The position numbers and the translations under genes are program-made. This document shows, piece by piece, positions 28,493 through 37,643 of a stretch of 64,000 bases of DNA. The stretch comes from an uncultured bacterium (lineage in GTDB: Bacteria > Armatimonadota > UBA5829). Every line of letters starts with the position of its first letter. Position 1 is the first letter of the stretch. The stretch is taken from positions 25,595-89,594 of the forward strand of contig CALJES010000005.1 in NCBI GenBank assembly GCA_938074205.1. The letters run 5' to 3'. Under the pieces are notes generated by a model that saw only the letters and a list, made by a program, of their open reading frames with translations, had not been told where the DNA came from and searched no databases.

Positions 28493-28521
28493 AGTATATC
28501 ACGCATACAATTATCGGTCAA
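28493..28521 (-). promoter_or_regulatory. sigma-70 promoter for yebC (in the 28336-28673 divergent gap)
   Basis: TTGACC (28521-28516) and TATACT (28498-28493) are 17 bases apart on the minus strand. Transcription would start near 28486 and give yebC a leader of about 150 bases. The 338-base gap between yebC and the divergent GH123-like gene holds this promoter plus an apparent open frame running into yebC, which I reject as a gene because its first codon overlaps the -10 box. A promoter for the plus-strand gene is not clear. Confidence 0.7.
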
Positions 28522-28673
28522 GCTAACCGGATAGCCTCAGGGTTACGCGCTGAGCAGGTGAAGCGGTGCCCTCATCTGTTGACCGTTATGTTTGGCAAGA
28601 TTGGCTCCCCGCCGAAGGAAATGCACTGCCGGCGGATTAAGTAGAATAATACTACAATTGCGGAGGTTGATCT

Positions 28674-31520
28674 ATGCGACGGTGCATTTCGGTAGTTGTG
28701 CTTACATTAACCGGCATGCTCATAGGTGCCAGTTGGGCTGCAAAGGCTCCCCAGGGGTACCTGGCGCCTGTGGTGACGGCAAGATACATCGACACTTCGA
28801 ATACGCAAGCAGCCTGCGAAAAGATCTGGAAGCTTCCCGTCGCAATCCCCCGATTCGAACATTTCCTCTTCGGCTACCTGCCTGAACAGCAGACCGAGGT
28901 GCGATTAGCCTACGATAGCTCCAACCTTTACGTTGCATTCCGGTGTTTTCAGGATGACACAAACAAGATCATAACCGAACGCACACAGCGCGACTCCAAC
29001 GTCTGGAAAGACGACTCAGTTGCGCTCATGCTCGATACAGACGACAACCCGAAAACCTACTTTCGGCTGATTGCAAACGCCGCCGGCGTGCAAGCCGACG
29101 AGAAGGATGACAGATTCTCGCCTGCAAGCTGGGATGCGCAATGGACCACTCAGCCCGGGCGAGAAAACGATGCTTGGACCCTGGTTATGATCGTTCCTTT
29201 CAAATCGCTGGGCATGCAAGCGCCCAAACCCGGCACAAGCTGGGGAGTCAACTTCAGCCGCTACAGCGCCGGTTACAAGGAGCATAGCATCTGGACGCCA
29301 GTGAGCGGCGCCACCTATCAGCCTGAGCTCTGGGGCCGGTTGGTATTCGGCGATGCACAGGCGCCCATTGCCTCCGTTTCGCCTGACGTGCCTGACCGAC
29401 GAAAGGAATACGCGCCGTGCGGTTACAGGGCTGCCGGAACGTGCAGCCCGCCGGCAACACCCATCAGCGTGCCCGGACCTCAGCAAGCAGACATCCGAAT
29501 TTCCAACCCCTCAAAAGAAGATCTGAAATTGATCGCGCAGATCATAGTCGACGAGAAAATCATCGCAACGCATAGAACCATAGTACCCCCGGGCGATCAC
29601 ACATGGAAGCTTACGTACATATTCCCTCTTGAGGGAGAGCACCAGTTGAAGATCGGCCTGGTCGATCAGCGCACCGGCAAAGCCATCATGCGCACGCCCC
29701 AACAGTGGGTCTATATCAAAAAGCATGCCCAGCGCGTTCGGCAGCTCAGGGAAATGCTCGATGGGTGCAACCCTGCCACGGATGCAGCCTGCAAGCAAGT
29801 GGCCGTCGCCAAGCGCAGCGTTGAAGAGTTGGCCCAAAAAGTGAGAGCCGCTTACGGCAACAAACAGCGGTGGGAAGCGTTGGATGACGCCATCAAAGCC
29901 GCCGAAAAGGAAGTCGGATTAGCCAGGTGCTTATCCGCTGACAAGAACGGCCTGGGCTACGTGGTAGGCACAGCGGATTCATTAACCAAGGTGTATCGCG
30001 ATGAAATTTTCGAGGGAAAGTTTGAAACGCCGGTTCGGATTTCTGCCGCGCGAAAGGAGTTTGAATCCGCTCAGGCCGTAGTGATCGCCTACGATAGGCC
30101 TCTTCGCAACGTGAGAGTTTCGGTGAGCCCGCTTGCCGGCCCCGGCGGGGCGATAATACCAAGTTCGGCCGTTCAACTGGACATGGTAGACTGGGTGAAG
30201 ACGTATCCACCGCGATACGCCGTCGAGTACATCGGCTGGACTCCAGACCCAATAGTCGACCTAGTGCCGTTCAACCTGGAAAAGGGAGCCCTTCGGCCGA
30301 TATGGATCACCGTGTGTCCTCCCGAAAACGCGCCTGCCGGGCTATATAAGGGCAAGCTGACCGTCAGACCGCAAGATGCGCCGGCGTGTTCGGTCCCCAT
30401 CGAAGTTCGTGTTTGGAACTTCACTATGCCCACGCGCAAGGCTATGAAAACTGCCTTCGCGTTCTTTCCGCACGAGATGACTGCCTGGTATGGCAAATTC
30501 ACCGACGAGATGAAATGGCAGTGGTACGATTTTCTGCTTAAGCACAATATCAACCCCACAAACATCTACTCAACCAAAGGCCCAGCCCTTTCTCACGAGG
30601 ACCTGGAATTCTGCGTTCCACGCGGACTCAACGCTTATACGCTCATCTGCACCTGGGGTAAAGAGGGCGAGGCGCTTCAGAAGATGCTGGATATGATCGG
30701 CGCCGAATGGGAGTATCTCAAATCCCGCGGCTGGACCGACCTGCCCTACGTATACGGCTTTGACGAGCTCGGCCCAGATAAATACCCCGAACTCCGAGAT
30801 ACCTACGGCGCAATAAAAAAGGCCTTCCCCCAGCTTCCCACTATGACCACCGTTCACCCGAACCCCCACTTAAAAGGTTACGTGGACATCTGGGTCCCAT
30901 TGACGGCAAACTGGGACCTGGAATCGCACATTGAATACACGAAGGCCGGAGACCAGGTGTGGTGGTATGTCTGTTGCCATCCGTTCCATCCCTGGCCCAA
31001 CTTCTTCATAGATTACCCGACTATCGACCAGCGCATAATCTGGTGGATGAACTGGAAATACCAAGTGCCAGGGTTCCTCTACTACGCAATCAACCTCTGG
31101 GACGCCAACTACAAAACGGAAGACGTCACCGAACACCCTGATCCCGAAGCCCGAAAAGCAATTGCCGAAGGCAAGCGTTGGCCGGAGGTGCCATGGAATC
31201 CGTTTAGCTGCGCGACGTTTAGCGGCGACGGGCAGTTGGTCTACCCCGGTCCAAACGGCAAGCCATACAGCTCTATGCGGTTCGAAGCGATCCGTGACGG
31301 AATCGACGATTACGAATACTTCTTCCAGTTGAGCAAGCTGGTAGAAAAGGCGCAAAAATCAGGCAAGGTGGATCGCGCGCTCATCGCGAAGGCCAAGAAG
31401 CTACTGGCGGTGCGCAACGACGTCGTAGCTTCAACAACTCAATATACCTTCAACACTGAAAGGCTCTTCGCCGCCAGAGCTGAGGTGGCTGAGATGATCG
31501 AGCGGCTCAGCGGAAACTAG
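28674..31520 (+). CDS. secreted GH123-like glycosidase (DUF4091) with N-terminal carbohydrate-binding domain
   Basis: A 948-residue exported protein (signal peptide to about residue 23). Residues 30-230 form a CBM9/DOMON-like sugar-binding domain (VRLAYDSSNLYVAFRCF, ADEKDDRF, LMLDTDDNP). A beta-sandwich region follows. The C-terminal half is the catalytic domain once called DUF4091 and now placed with GH123, which cleaves beta-N-acetylgalactosaminides by substrate-assisted catalysis. The expected adjacent acidic pair is visible as Asp697-Glu698 in YGFDELGPDKY. The C-terminus (MRFEAIRDGIDDYEYF) is also typical. GCGGAGG precedes the ATG. The true substrate could be another amino sugar or glycan. 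Confidence 0.82.
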   Translation: MRRCISVVVLTLTGMLIGASWAAKAPQGYLAPVVTARYIDTSNTQAACEKIWKLPVAIPRFEHFLFGYLPEQQTEVRLAYDSSNLYVAFRCFQDDTNKIITERTQRDSNVWKDDSVALMLDTDDNPKTYFRLIANAAGVQADEKDDRFSPASWDAQWTTQPGRENDAWTLVMIVPFKSLGMQAPKPGTSWGVNFSRYSAGYKEHSIWTPVSGATYQPELWGRLVFGDAQAPIASVSPDVPDRRKEYAPCGYRAAGTCSPPATPISVPGPQQADIRISNPSKEDLKLIAQIIVDEKIIATHRTIVPPGDHTWKLTYIFPLEGEHQLKIGLVDQRTGKAIMRTPQQWVYIKKHAQRVRQLREMLDGCNPATDAACKQVAVAKRSVEELAQKVRAAYGNKQRWEALDDAIKAAEKEVGLARCLSADKNGLGYVVGTADSLTKVYRDEIFEGKFETPVRISAARKEFESAQAVVIAYDRPLRNVRVSVSPLAGPGGAIIPSSAVQLDMVDWVKTYPPRYAVEYIGWTPDPIVDLVPFNLEKGALRPIWITVCPPENAPAGLYKGKLTVRPQDAPACSVPIEVRVWNFTMPTRKAMKTAFAFFPHEMTAWYGKFTDEMKWQWYDFLLKHNINPTNIYSTKGPALSHEDLEFCVPRGLNAYTLICTWGKEGEALQKMLDMIGAEWEYLKSRGWTDLPYVYGFDELGPDKYPELRDTYGAIKKAFPQLPTMTTVHPNPHLKGYVDIWVPLTANWDLESHIEYTKAGDQVWWYVCCHPFHPWPNFFIDYPTIDQRIIWWMNWKYQVPGFLYYAINLWDANYKTEDVTEHPDPEARKAIAEGKRWPEVPWNPFSCATFSGDGQLVYPGPNGKPYSSMRFEAIRDGIDDYEYFFQLSKLVEKAQKSGKVDRALIAKAKKLLAVRNDVVASTTQYTFNTERLFAARAEVAEMIERLSGN

Positions 31521-33199
31521 GGTATCCCCTCGAGTGCTCCGACAGGGTAGCACGAACCGCGGTTGAACTTGCCGCTTGAGGCGTCGGCAAGCTCCGCTTC
31601 GAGCGCGTCAACCACATCGTCCCAAGTGCAAATGAGCGCGCAACGGCCGGTGACTATTCGAAAAGCGCCTCGGTGGGAGCGGTCGACGCTTCTGATGTCC
31701 TTGTAAAGTCCGACGGCTCGCATCATGTGCTCCACCGCCTCTGAATCATTCCCGCGCGCATGCGCCAGTGCCGCCCTAAGGCGCTGAACATAGAACTCGC
31801 CAAGCCTGCCCATACAAAATGCGTCCCGTGCGAAGGAAGGCAGCTCCTTCTCGCCTGAGGCGCTTCGCATCCCCTTTTCGCCCGCCGCCACAGCTTGCTC
31901 CGCCAGGTCCGCAAGCTCCTCGATTAGCTCTTCAGGACCGTACGCATCAGGCGGCGTTCCCGATCGAACGTGCTCCGCCAAGTGCACCACGCGGTCGCCC
32001 GTGACCTCTTGCCACCAGTTTCTGCCCCAAAACACCGGCTGGTCATCTAGGTGCAGCATATCCTCTATGGAGAAAAGGCGTGGCTTGCCGGTGTCGTAAT
32101 CGCGAACGCAACACAGCTGCGGATGCCACTGGTTCTGCTTATCTGCCCCAAAATAGAGCGCCACAAGCTCAAGAATGCGGGAGCCCGCTTGGAATCCAGG
32201 CAGCAGTTTCTTGTTTCTAAGGAGCCATTTTGGCTGTCCGTCGTTTAAAAGTCGATCGAAGCCAGCTCCACCCCATACGCTATACCACACCAAATCGCGC
32301 TGGAACTGGTATTTAAAATAAGTGTCGGACGTGTGGGGCCAGTGGTAGAGGGCTAGCGGCTGGATCGAGAATCCGGCGCAGCCCAGGTCATCAAGATTGG
32401 CAAGTATCCCTTCGGCAGTGTCGTAGCTGAAGCTTGTCCATGGCTCGAAATTGGAAATCCAAAACTCAGCCAGCACGTTCTCTGCTCCGGCTGATTCGAC
32501 CCAGCTCGTAAACATCGGGTCTGGGTTCGGATCGACCAGGTGTTCGTAAGTGTATTTCACAGAGAACTTTACCGGCCTGCCGCCACGCCGTTTGATGCCA
32601 TCTATGAGCTCGCTCGGATCGGCACACCATCCGCGCACAAACAGCTTCGCATCCGGACGCACCGAATCCAACGCCTCCAAAACAGCCTGCCGGACAAAAT
32701 CTGCCCTGCGTTCGGAGACGTTCTCGCTTGCATCGACGAATATGCCCACAAGCTCCGGATAGGTCGCCAGCGTCTCCCGCACGCAATAGTTTGTGTATTC
32801 GAGGGCAAAATCGGTAACCTTTGACGATTCCCCCGGCGCAATCCCCCTCGCCTCTAACATCGGCTTCGGATAATAGATATTGAAAAACAGCAAGTAGGGA
32901 GCTATGTCGTATTGAATGGCGGTTTCGAATATCCAGTGGTGCATTCTCTGGTAATCGCGCAGGCGATCTTCGCTGATCACTCGAGATTCGGGGTAGGCAG
33001 GCAGATCTACCATAAACGGAAACGGATGAGTGTTGGCGAGGATCATCGCGTCGAACCCACACGAGCTCATCGTGCGAAACATCTTCTGCCAGACGCTCTT
33101 ATCGAAAAACCAGCGATTGTTTGAGAAGGCATATGGTTCGTCGAATGCTCGGTAGTCTCCACTTGCAACCGGGTCCCACGTCCAGAACGCCTTCAGCAT
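31517..33199 (-). CDS. TIM-barrel protein, probable glycoside hydrolase, family not recognised
   Basis: A 560-residue cytoplasmic protein. The N-terminal two-thirds read as a (beta/alpha)8 barrel: FDAMILANTHPFPF, IAPYLLFFNIYYP, LVGIFVDASENVS, KLFVRGWCADP, VLAEFWISNFEPW, and GCAGFSIQPLALYHWP, with acidic or aromatic residues at strand ends as in glycosidases (a GH67/GH20-like look). The C-terminal part is helical. I cannot place it in a named family. The ATG at 33199 follows GGGGAGG and begins two bases before the stop of the phosphoesterase gene, so it is translationally coupled to it. Its end overlaps the GH123-like gene by four bases, tail to tail. Confidence 0.7.
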   Translation of the reverse strand: MLKAFWTWDPVASGDYRAFDEPYAFSNNRWFFDKSVWQKMFRTMSSCGFDAMILANTHPFPFMVDLPAYPESRVISEDRLRDYQRMHHWIFETAIQYDIAPYLLFFNIYYPKPMLEARGIAPGESSKVTDFALEYTNYCVRETLATYPELVGIFVDASENVSERRADFVRQAVLEALDSVRPDAKLFVRGWCADPSELIDGIKRRGGRPVKFSVKYTYEHLVDPNPDPMFTSWVESAGAENVLAEFWISNFEPWTSFSYDTAEGILANLDDLGCAGFSIQPLALYHWPHTSDTYFKYQFQRDLVWYSVWGGAGFDRLLNDGQPKWLLRNKKLLPGFQAGSRILELVALYFGADKQNQWHPQLCCVRDYDTGKPRLFSIEDMLHLDDQPVFWGRNWWQEVTGDRVVHLAEHVRSGTPPDAYGPEELIEELADLAEQAVAAGEKGMRSASGEKELPSFARDAFCMGRLGEFYVQRLRAALAHARGNDSEAVEHMMRAVGLYKDIRSVDRSHRGAFRIVTGRCALICTWDDVVDALEAELADASSGKFNRGSCYPVGALEGIP

Positions 33200-33200
33200 G

Positions 33201-34121
33201 CTATCTCCTCCCCACAATATCGATAACCGCCACTTCCGGTCGGCACCAGAAGCGCACCCTGGGTGCGGCTCCGCCTTCCATGCCTATTCCTCGGTTGACG
33301 TACATCAGCGAACCTTTGTGGGAATACATTCCAGCCTGGTATTTGCCGACCAACTCCTGGTCCGGCAGCAGTGCGCCGAACACAGGGATTCTTACTTGCC
33401 CGCCGTGGGTATGTCCTGCAAGCATCAGGTCGATGCCGCACCTGGCTGCCATCTGAAAATGGTCTGGCTTGTGACAAAGCAACACCTTGTAAGCATTGTG
33501 CATAGTCGCCGGCGGGTTCGGCGCGCTCGGCTTATACCAGGACATATAACCCAGAGCGATACGCAAACCTCCGGGACCACGGAAACCAGCCCATCCGCAA
33601 AGCACCTTTACCCCACAAGCGCTGAGGGCGTGCATATCGTCATCGGCGTCCCAGTTGCCCTCGACTGCGTATACAGGAGCTATATCCGAAAGCCTTGCAC
33701 CTATCCGCGTTAGGCGGCGCAGGACCGAAGGAGATTTATCCACCGTGTAGTCGCCGGTAAGAACGATCAGATCAGGCCCTGCGCGGCGCGTCAGCTCTAT
33801 CATTCGCTCTTCGCGGACACTGCGCTTTTCGAGATGAAAATCCGTCAGATGCACTATGCGGATGCGCGCTCCCTTGGGTAGCTTCTTCGTTTCAGCGGAA
33901 TGGTGCGTCAACTGAACCCAATTAGGTTCAACCTTTGTCGCATATATTACGCAGAACGCAAGCACTCCCAAAAAAAGTAGCCAAATTGCCGCCTGTGGTC
34001 GGCTCACCTTGCGCCCGATTGCCCAGAACGCCAAAATTCGCAGATTGCCATATACGATTACCCACGCGCCAGCAAAGAGAATTGCGACTACCACGTGCCG
34101 CGCCAAGTTTGAGGTCTGCAC
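33201..34121 (-). CDS. membrane-anchored metallophosphoesterase (YaeI/YkuE type)
   Basis: Two transmembrane helices (about residues 8-32 and 43-62) anchor a calcineurin-like phosphoesterase domain facing outward or the cytoplasm. Metal-site motifs: HLTDFHLE, LTGDYT, EGNWDAD, LLCHKPD and LAGHTHGGQ. The third motif has Trp in place of the usual His of GNHD, a substitution seen in some YaeI/YkuE-like proteins but worth noting for metal binding. Relatives hydrolyse lipid A precursors or other phospholipids. The start is GTG (34121). It is followed by a coupled TIM-barrel gene. The substrate is unknown. Confidence 0.85.
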   Translation of the reverse strand: MQTSNLARHVVVAILFAGAWVIVYGNLRILAFWAIGRKVSRPQAAIWLLFLGVLAFCVIYATKVEPNWVQLTHHSAETKKLPKGARIRIVHLTDFHLEKRSVREERMIELTRRAGPDLIVLTGDYTVDKSPSVLRRLTRIGARLSDIAPVYAVEGNWDADDDMHALSACGVKVLCGWAGFRGPGGLRIALGYMSWYKPSAPNPPATMHNAYKVLLCHKPDHFQMAARCGIDLMLAGHTHGGQVRIPVFGALLPDQELVGKYQAGMYSHKGSLMYVNRGIGMEGGAAPRVRFWCRPEVAVIDIVGRR

Positions 34122-34243
34122 CTATATTATCCTTGGACCTGCAGGTATTTTTGCCCTCCGCGCACATTTGCCATCCGTATGCGCAGGAATTCTTTCAGGT
34201 GAGGCGAATTGCAACATAGATGAGATAATACACGGAGGTCGAG

Positions 34244-35068
34244 ATGGCTGACAAGTTGAGAATAGGCGTGATGATGTCGCTGGGCAAAGACATCGACGCG
34301 GAAATGAAAAAGGTCCGCGACTTCGGCTTGGACAACTGCCAGCTCGCATGCTGGGATCCGAGCTTGTATACGGATCAGATGCTAGCAGCGGTCAAGAAGG
34401 CAGCCGGCGATTACGGGGTAGAGATAACTTCACTGTGGGCAGGCTACCCGGGCAAAGTGCATTGGAACTTCATCGACGGCCCTGCCACCATAGGCCTTGT
34501 CCCGCCGGAAACTCGCGAAATGCGCGTTCGGGCGCTGATACAGGGAGTGGAGTTCGCATCGAAGCTGGGGGTTGCGTCGGCCACCACACACGCCGGGTTC
34601 ATCCCCGAAAACCCCAAGGACCCCCTCTATGCAGGCACGATTGACGCGCTCAAACAAGTCGCCGTGCGAGCCAAGGAATTGGGACTTCTATTCTGCTTCG
34701 AGACAGGGCAAGAAACCCCCATAACGCTTCTGCGGGCGATGGTCGATATCGGAACAGACAACCTGGGCGTTAACTTCGACCCGGCAAACCTGCTTATGTA
34801 TGGCAAGGCAAACCCCGTGGATGCTCTAGATATACTGGGACCGTATGTCAGGGGCGTGCACGCAAAGGACGGCGAGTATCCGACTAAGCCGACTCACCTT
34901 GGAGTCGAAAAGCCTCTTGGCGAGGGCAGGGTGAACTTCCCTGAATTCATCGCAAAGCTCAAGTCGTTCGGCTACAGCGGATGCCTCACCATAGAGCGAG
35001 AGATCAGCGGTCCGCAGCAGATTGAGGACATAAAGAAGGGCATCCAATATCTGCAGCCGCTTTGCTAA
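34244..35068 (+). CDS. sugar phosphate isomerase/epimerase family protein
   Basis: A 274-residue AP-endonuclease-2-type TIM barrel, like xylose isomerase-like epimerases. Candidate metal ligands are Glu in CFETGQETP, Asp in NFDPANLLMYG, His in GVHAKDGEYP and Glu in TIEREISG, the usual four-residue set. GGAGGTCGAG precedes the ATG. It is transcribed alone on the plus strand, between two minus-strand genes. Such enzymes epimerise or isomerise sugars or inositols; the substrate cannot be read from the sequence. Confidence 0.85.
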   Translation: MADKLRIGVMMSLGKDIDAEMKKVRDFGLDNCQLACWDPSLYTDQMLAAVKKAAGDYGVEITSLWAGYPGKVHWNFIDGPATIGLVPPETREMRVRALIQGVEFASKLGVASATTHAGFIPENPKDPLYAGTIDALKQVAVRAKELGLLFCFETGQETPITLLRAMVDIGTDNLGVNFDPANLLMYGKANPVDALDILGPYVRGVHAKDGEYPTKPTHLGVEKPLGEGRVNFPEFIAKLKSFGYSGCLTIEREISGPQQIEDIKKGIQYLQPLC

Positions 35069-35078
35069 ATGCAAAGCG

Positions 35079-36008
35079 CTACTCGCCAGTTGGCGCGCCA
35101 AGCTCAGAAGGTATCCAATTCTCCAACACGCGCTGGGGCGTCAGCTCCTTAAACTTCAGCACCTTCCGAAGCGCGTCCAGCAGGTGCTCCTCCCTGATGG
35201 TTCCTATAAGCTCCGACTCAAGTATCTCGACGCCCCGCTCGCGCGCCTCTTTTTCGACGAAAGAATATACCTCCCACAGGCCGACCTCCTGCGGGCACGT
35301 TATGTTGAAGGAGACCTGCGCGATACCTCGGGATGCCAGGTAGAGCCCTATCGCCTTGACGCCGTGCATGCCCTTGCCCGATTTGCGAAGGTCGCGTATC
35401 TTGGCCGCTATGGAGCGAGCTATTTCGACATCCTTGGAAGCCAAGTTTATGTTGTAGGCGATCAGGGGTCCGCGAGCACCAACTGCGACGGCACCAGCAG
35501 TCGGATGTAAACGCGTAGGCCCCATATCCGGCGCGCGGTCTCCCACAAGTTCGACATTCCTGAGCGCTTCAAACCCACCTTTGCGAACGTTTTCCAAGCT
35601 GCGCCTTTCCGGAACCCTCGCGGATTCCTCGTAAAGGTATACAGGCACGTCGAGGTACTCAGCAATGTCGGTGCCGATGGCGAAGGCCAGATTACAAGCG
35701 TCCTCCATGCTCGCATCTAACAGAGGCACCACAGGCACCACATCAACCGCTCCGATCCTCGGATGGACTCCCATGTGATGGTTGAGATTGATAAGCTCCA
35801 CTGCAGCTCGAGCCCCTGCGAAAGCTGAGCGTCTGACGTCCTCCGCCGAGCCGAGAAATGTTACCACGCAGCGGTTATGGTCTGGATCCGCTGAGTAATC
35901 CGCCACAACGACATCGCTTGCCTCGGTGATGCGGCGCACTATCTCCTCGACTACGCCTCTACGCCGGCCCTCGCTGAAATTGGGCACGCACTGAAAAAGC
36001 TTCGCCAA
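35079..36008 (-). CDS. ftcD: glutamate formimidoyltransferase
   Basis: Transfers a formimino group from formiminoglutamate to tetrahydrofolate, linking histidine breakdown to one-carbon metabolism. The sequence shows the two-lobed formiminotransferase domain (LFQCVPNFSEGRR, DPDHNRCVVTF, MGVHPRIGAVDVVPVVP, KDVEIARSIAAKIR). At 309 residues it lacks the cyclodeaminase domain, which some bacteria encode separately. A TTG start at 36008 follows GGAGGTG by five bases. No other hut gene is nearby, so it could also act as a 5-formyltetrahydrofolate repair enzyme, a known side activity. Confidence 0.9.
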   Translation of the reverse strand: MAKLFQCVPNFSEGRRRGVVEEIVRRITEASDVVVADYSADPDHNRCVVTFLGSAEDVRRSAFAGARAAVELINLNHHMGVHPRIGAVDVVPVVPLLDASMEDACNLAFAIGTDIAEYLDVPVYLYEESARVPERRSLENVRKGGFEALRNVELVGDRAPDMGPTRLHPTAGAVAVGARGPLIAYNINLASKDVEIARSIAAKIRDLRKSGKGMHGVKAIGLYLASRGIAQVSFNITCPQEVGLWEVYSFVEKEARERGVEILESELIGTIREEHLLDALRKVLKFKELTPQRVLENWIPSELGAPTGE

Positions 36009-36090
36009 CGGAACACCTCCGCGGTATAGGGATGGATTAGGAATATACGACTGTTAGTAGTCTAGTGTCAAGTGGCAAACATATCAATTG

Positions 36091-36125
36091 ACGGGGAGGC
36101 GCGAAAAATCCAGGCGCCTCCCCGT
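36091..36125 (-). terminator. hairpin ending the phage-derived operon
   Basis: A perfect 12-bp stem (ACGGGGAGGCGC / GCGCCTCCCCGT) with an 11-base loop lies 60 bases past the endolysin stop. The U tract is poor on the minus strand (CAATTG) and short on the plus strand (TTT). It marks the left border of the phage-like region and insulates ftcD. Confidence 0.55.
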
Positions 36126-36185
36126 TTAATCAACCCAGCATCAGCGCTCGCCCACGCCTTAAGCCGCAACCAAATGCCATGCCCG

Positions 36186-36548
36186 CTACCTCCACTCCAC
36201 GTGGCAGCCCTCCTGCGGAATCGTCGCCAATCCCAGTCGAGCGGCCTCTTGCTTTAGCTGCGCGTAGAACTCGGGCCAGTTCCAACCCCTCGACTTGCTT
36301 ACGATGTCCGCAGCTCTGCCGGAAAGGTGCCGGCTGTTCATCGTCCAGGTGACAGGCTTGCATCTTTTGTGATGCGTTCTGCCGTATCCGTAAAGCCATT
36401 CCTGGCGCTCGCGGCTGCGTGCGGCTTCGAATATTATCGGGTCGAATCCGCGTTCGGTCATGCGATCCAAAAGTCGCTCAACCTTGCGCCTAAACGGCTC
36501 CCAAAGCGAGTTTATGTCCGCACAGCGTGCAGGTTCCCGAGCTATCAT
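36186..36548 (-). CDS. M15-family peptidoglycan peptidase (phage endolysin)
   Basis: About 120 residues of a zinc D-Ala-D-Ala carboxypeptidase/L-Ala-D-Glu endopeptidase of the VanY/M15 type, the usual size of a phage endolysin. Zinc motif SRHLSGRAADI provides His and Asp; the C-terminal GCHVEWR provides the second His and the catalytic Glu. It has no signal peptide, so it needs the holin encoded directly upstream. The ATG at 36548 overlaps the holin stop (ATGA), with AAGGGG ahead of it. It closes the phage operon and would open the cell wall at release. Confidence 0.88.
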   Translation of the reverse strand: MIAREPARCADINSLWEPFRRKVERLLDRMTERGFDPIIFEAARSRERQEWLYGYGRTHHKRCKPVTWTMNSRHLSGRAADIVSKSRGWNWPEFYAQLKQEAARLGLATIPQEGCHVEWR

Positions 36549-36868
36549 CTCTTGCCCCTTTTCCACTGCTGATAGACATGCTCAACCAGCAGATTCGCAA
36601 TCGATTGCGGCACCGGAAACCCCAGCTTGCGCACCGTAAACTCCTGCAAGTAAGTCACCGCCTGCGCACGTCGACCCTCAGGAGAAAGCTCTTCTATCGC
36701 GGCAGCACGCTCAATCGCATCCGTTATCCGTGCAAACCCGATTCTGCGAAGCCATTTGCGCGCCCACGCCGGAAGCCTGTCCCTGCGAGCGGCAAGAGCC
36801 GTCAGAAAACCTACGATCCCCACTGCCAGGGATATCCAATCGTCCAACGGAACGCCTTTCCAATCCAT
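36545..36868 (-). CDS. putative holin (LLH-type)
   Basis: A 107-residue protein with one transmembrane segment near the N-terminus (WISLAVGIVGFLTALAA) and a charged amphipathic C-terminal half (RRAQAVTYLQEFTVRKLG ... IANLLVEHVYQQWKR). This layout and the last segment resemble the LLH phage holin family. A ribosome site AAAGGAG lies ahead of the ATG. Its stop overlaps the endolysin start, the classic holin-endolysin arrangement. It would form membrane lesions that let the endolysin reach the wall. The family call rests on pattern and position. Confidence 0.6.
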   Translation of the reverse strand: MDWKGVPLDDWISLAVGIVGFLTALAARRDRLPAWARKWLRRIGFARITDAIERAAAIEELSPEGRRAQAVTYLQEFTVRKLGFPVPQSIANLLVEHVYQQWKRGKR

Positions 36869-36896
36869 AAACTCAAAGCTCCTTTCGCGAAATCCA

Positions 36897-37196
36897 CTAG
36901 GCGAGGATGGCGATCTTCACCACGATAGTCTCCCCGATTCGGTTGTTCGAAGTCTTCAGCACCGTATATGTGCGGCCGTCGCGGGTGATACGATCGTTGA
37001 GCGCAATGGGAACCTCAGGTCCGGTCACGAGCATCAAAGCAGGCCTTGCAACACCCATCAGCTCAACATCATCCAGATACGTGCGCATCGTCCCGGAGTT
37101 CAGGGGTGCAAATACGCCGTAATAGGTGTTTGAGCCCAACACAAACCTCTCGCCGTATGTGGCGATTTTCCGTTTGACGCGCTCTAGAAGCCTCAT
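36897..37196 (-). CDS. small phage head-tail connector-like protein
   Basis: A 99-residue beta-rich protein with no membrane segment. A phrase such as RDGRTYTVLKTSNNRIGETIVVKIAIL is typical of short head-closure or tail-completion proteins, where a small beta barrel reports a variable ligand-binding loop. It starts directly after the stop of the preceding connector-like gene and lies between capsid genes and the lysis genes, the usual place for connectors. No family match is certain. If it is a connector, particles of this element have a neck but the tail genes are missing here. Confidence 0.5.
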   Translation of the reverse strand: MRLLERVKRKIATYGERFVLGSNTYYGVFAPLNSGTMRTYLDDVELMGVARPALMLVTGPEVPIALNDRITRDGRTYTVLKTSNNRIGETIVVKIAILA

Positions 37197-37625
37197 CTAC
37201 CAAACCTCCTCGCCGATAGAAAAAACCGTCTGCGCGTCCTTCGTGTTACTCGACGTGCCGCTTTCGGACATCATCGGCAGCATGCTTTTAAGAAACGGCG
37301 CAAGACGCGTCGCCCCCTGCTGGATGAGATCCACTCCCTGCCGTGAGCGTTCTCCAATAGACAACCCCGCCACTGAAAACTGCTCAGCTGCGCCAGCTTC
37401 TCGCGCCAACTGCTCCAGGAACTCGCCAGTTATTATCTCCAGCATCCCCAACTTGAGCACAGCCTGCAGGTTCTCATCGGCAGTGTTCGCCAAGTGCTCC
37501 GGCGAAATAGAAAATTCGAGCGTGGGCTGCAACTCAGCTATCAAGGCTGAGATTGCGGAGTCGTAATCCGAGGTGGTTATCATCGCCTTGCGCTTGACTT
37601 CGGCCGCGGTGATAGTTATCGCCAT
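37197..37625 (-). CDS. phage gp6-like head-tail connector protein
   Basis: A 142-residue mainly helical protein: ITAAEVKRKAMITTSDYDSAISALIAEL at the start is the typical pattern of gp6/YqbG/DUF1320-like head-tail adaptors, which begin with a short strand and a helix bundle that joins portal to neck. It follows the capsid gene by 18 bases with AAAGGAG before its ATG. The remaining two-thirds (LGMLEIITGEFLEQLAREAG ... GVDLIQQGATRLAPFL) are helical. Assignment is by position and pattern. Confidence 0.6.
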   Translation of the reverse strand: MAITITAAEVKRKAMITTSDYDSAISALIAELQPTLEFSISPEHLANTADENLQAVLKLGMLEIITGEFLEQLAREAGAAEQFSVAGLSIGERSRQGVDLIQQGATRLAPFLKSMLPMMSESGTSSNTKDAQTVFSIGEEVW

Positions 37626-37643
37626 AGGTCGCTCCTTTCTAGG

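Noticed and set aside
28041..28502. Minus-strand open frame with a signal-peptide-like start overlapping yebC
   Set aside because: Its first codon overlaps the -10 box of the yebC promoter, so it would not be on the transcript; the rest is a shadow of yebC.
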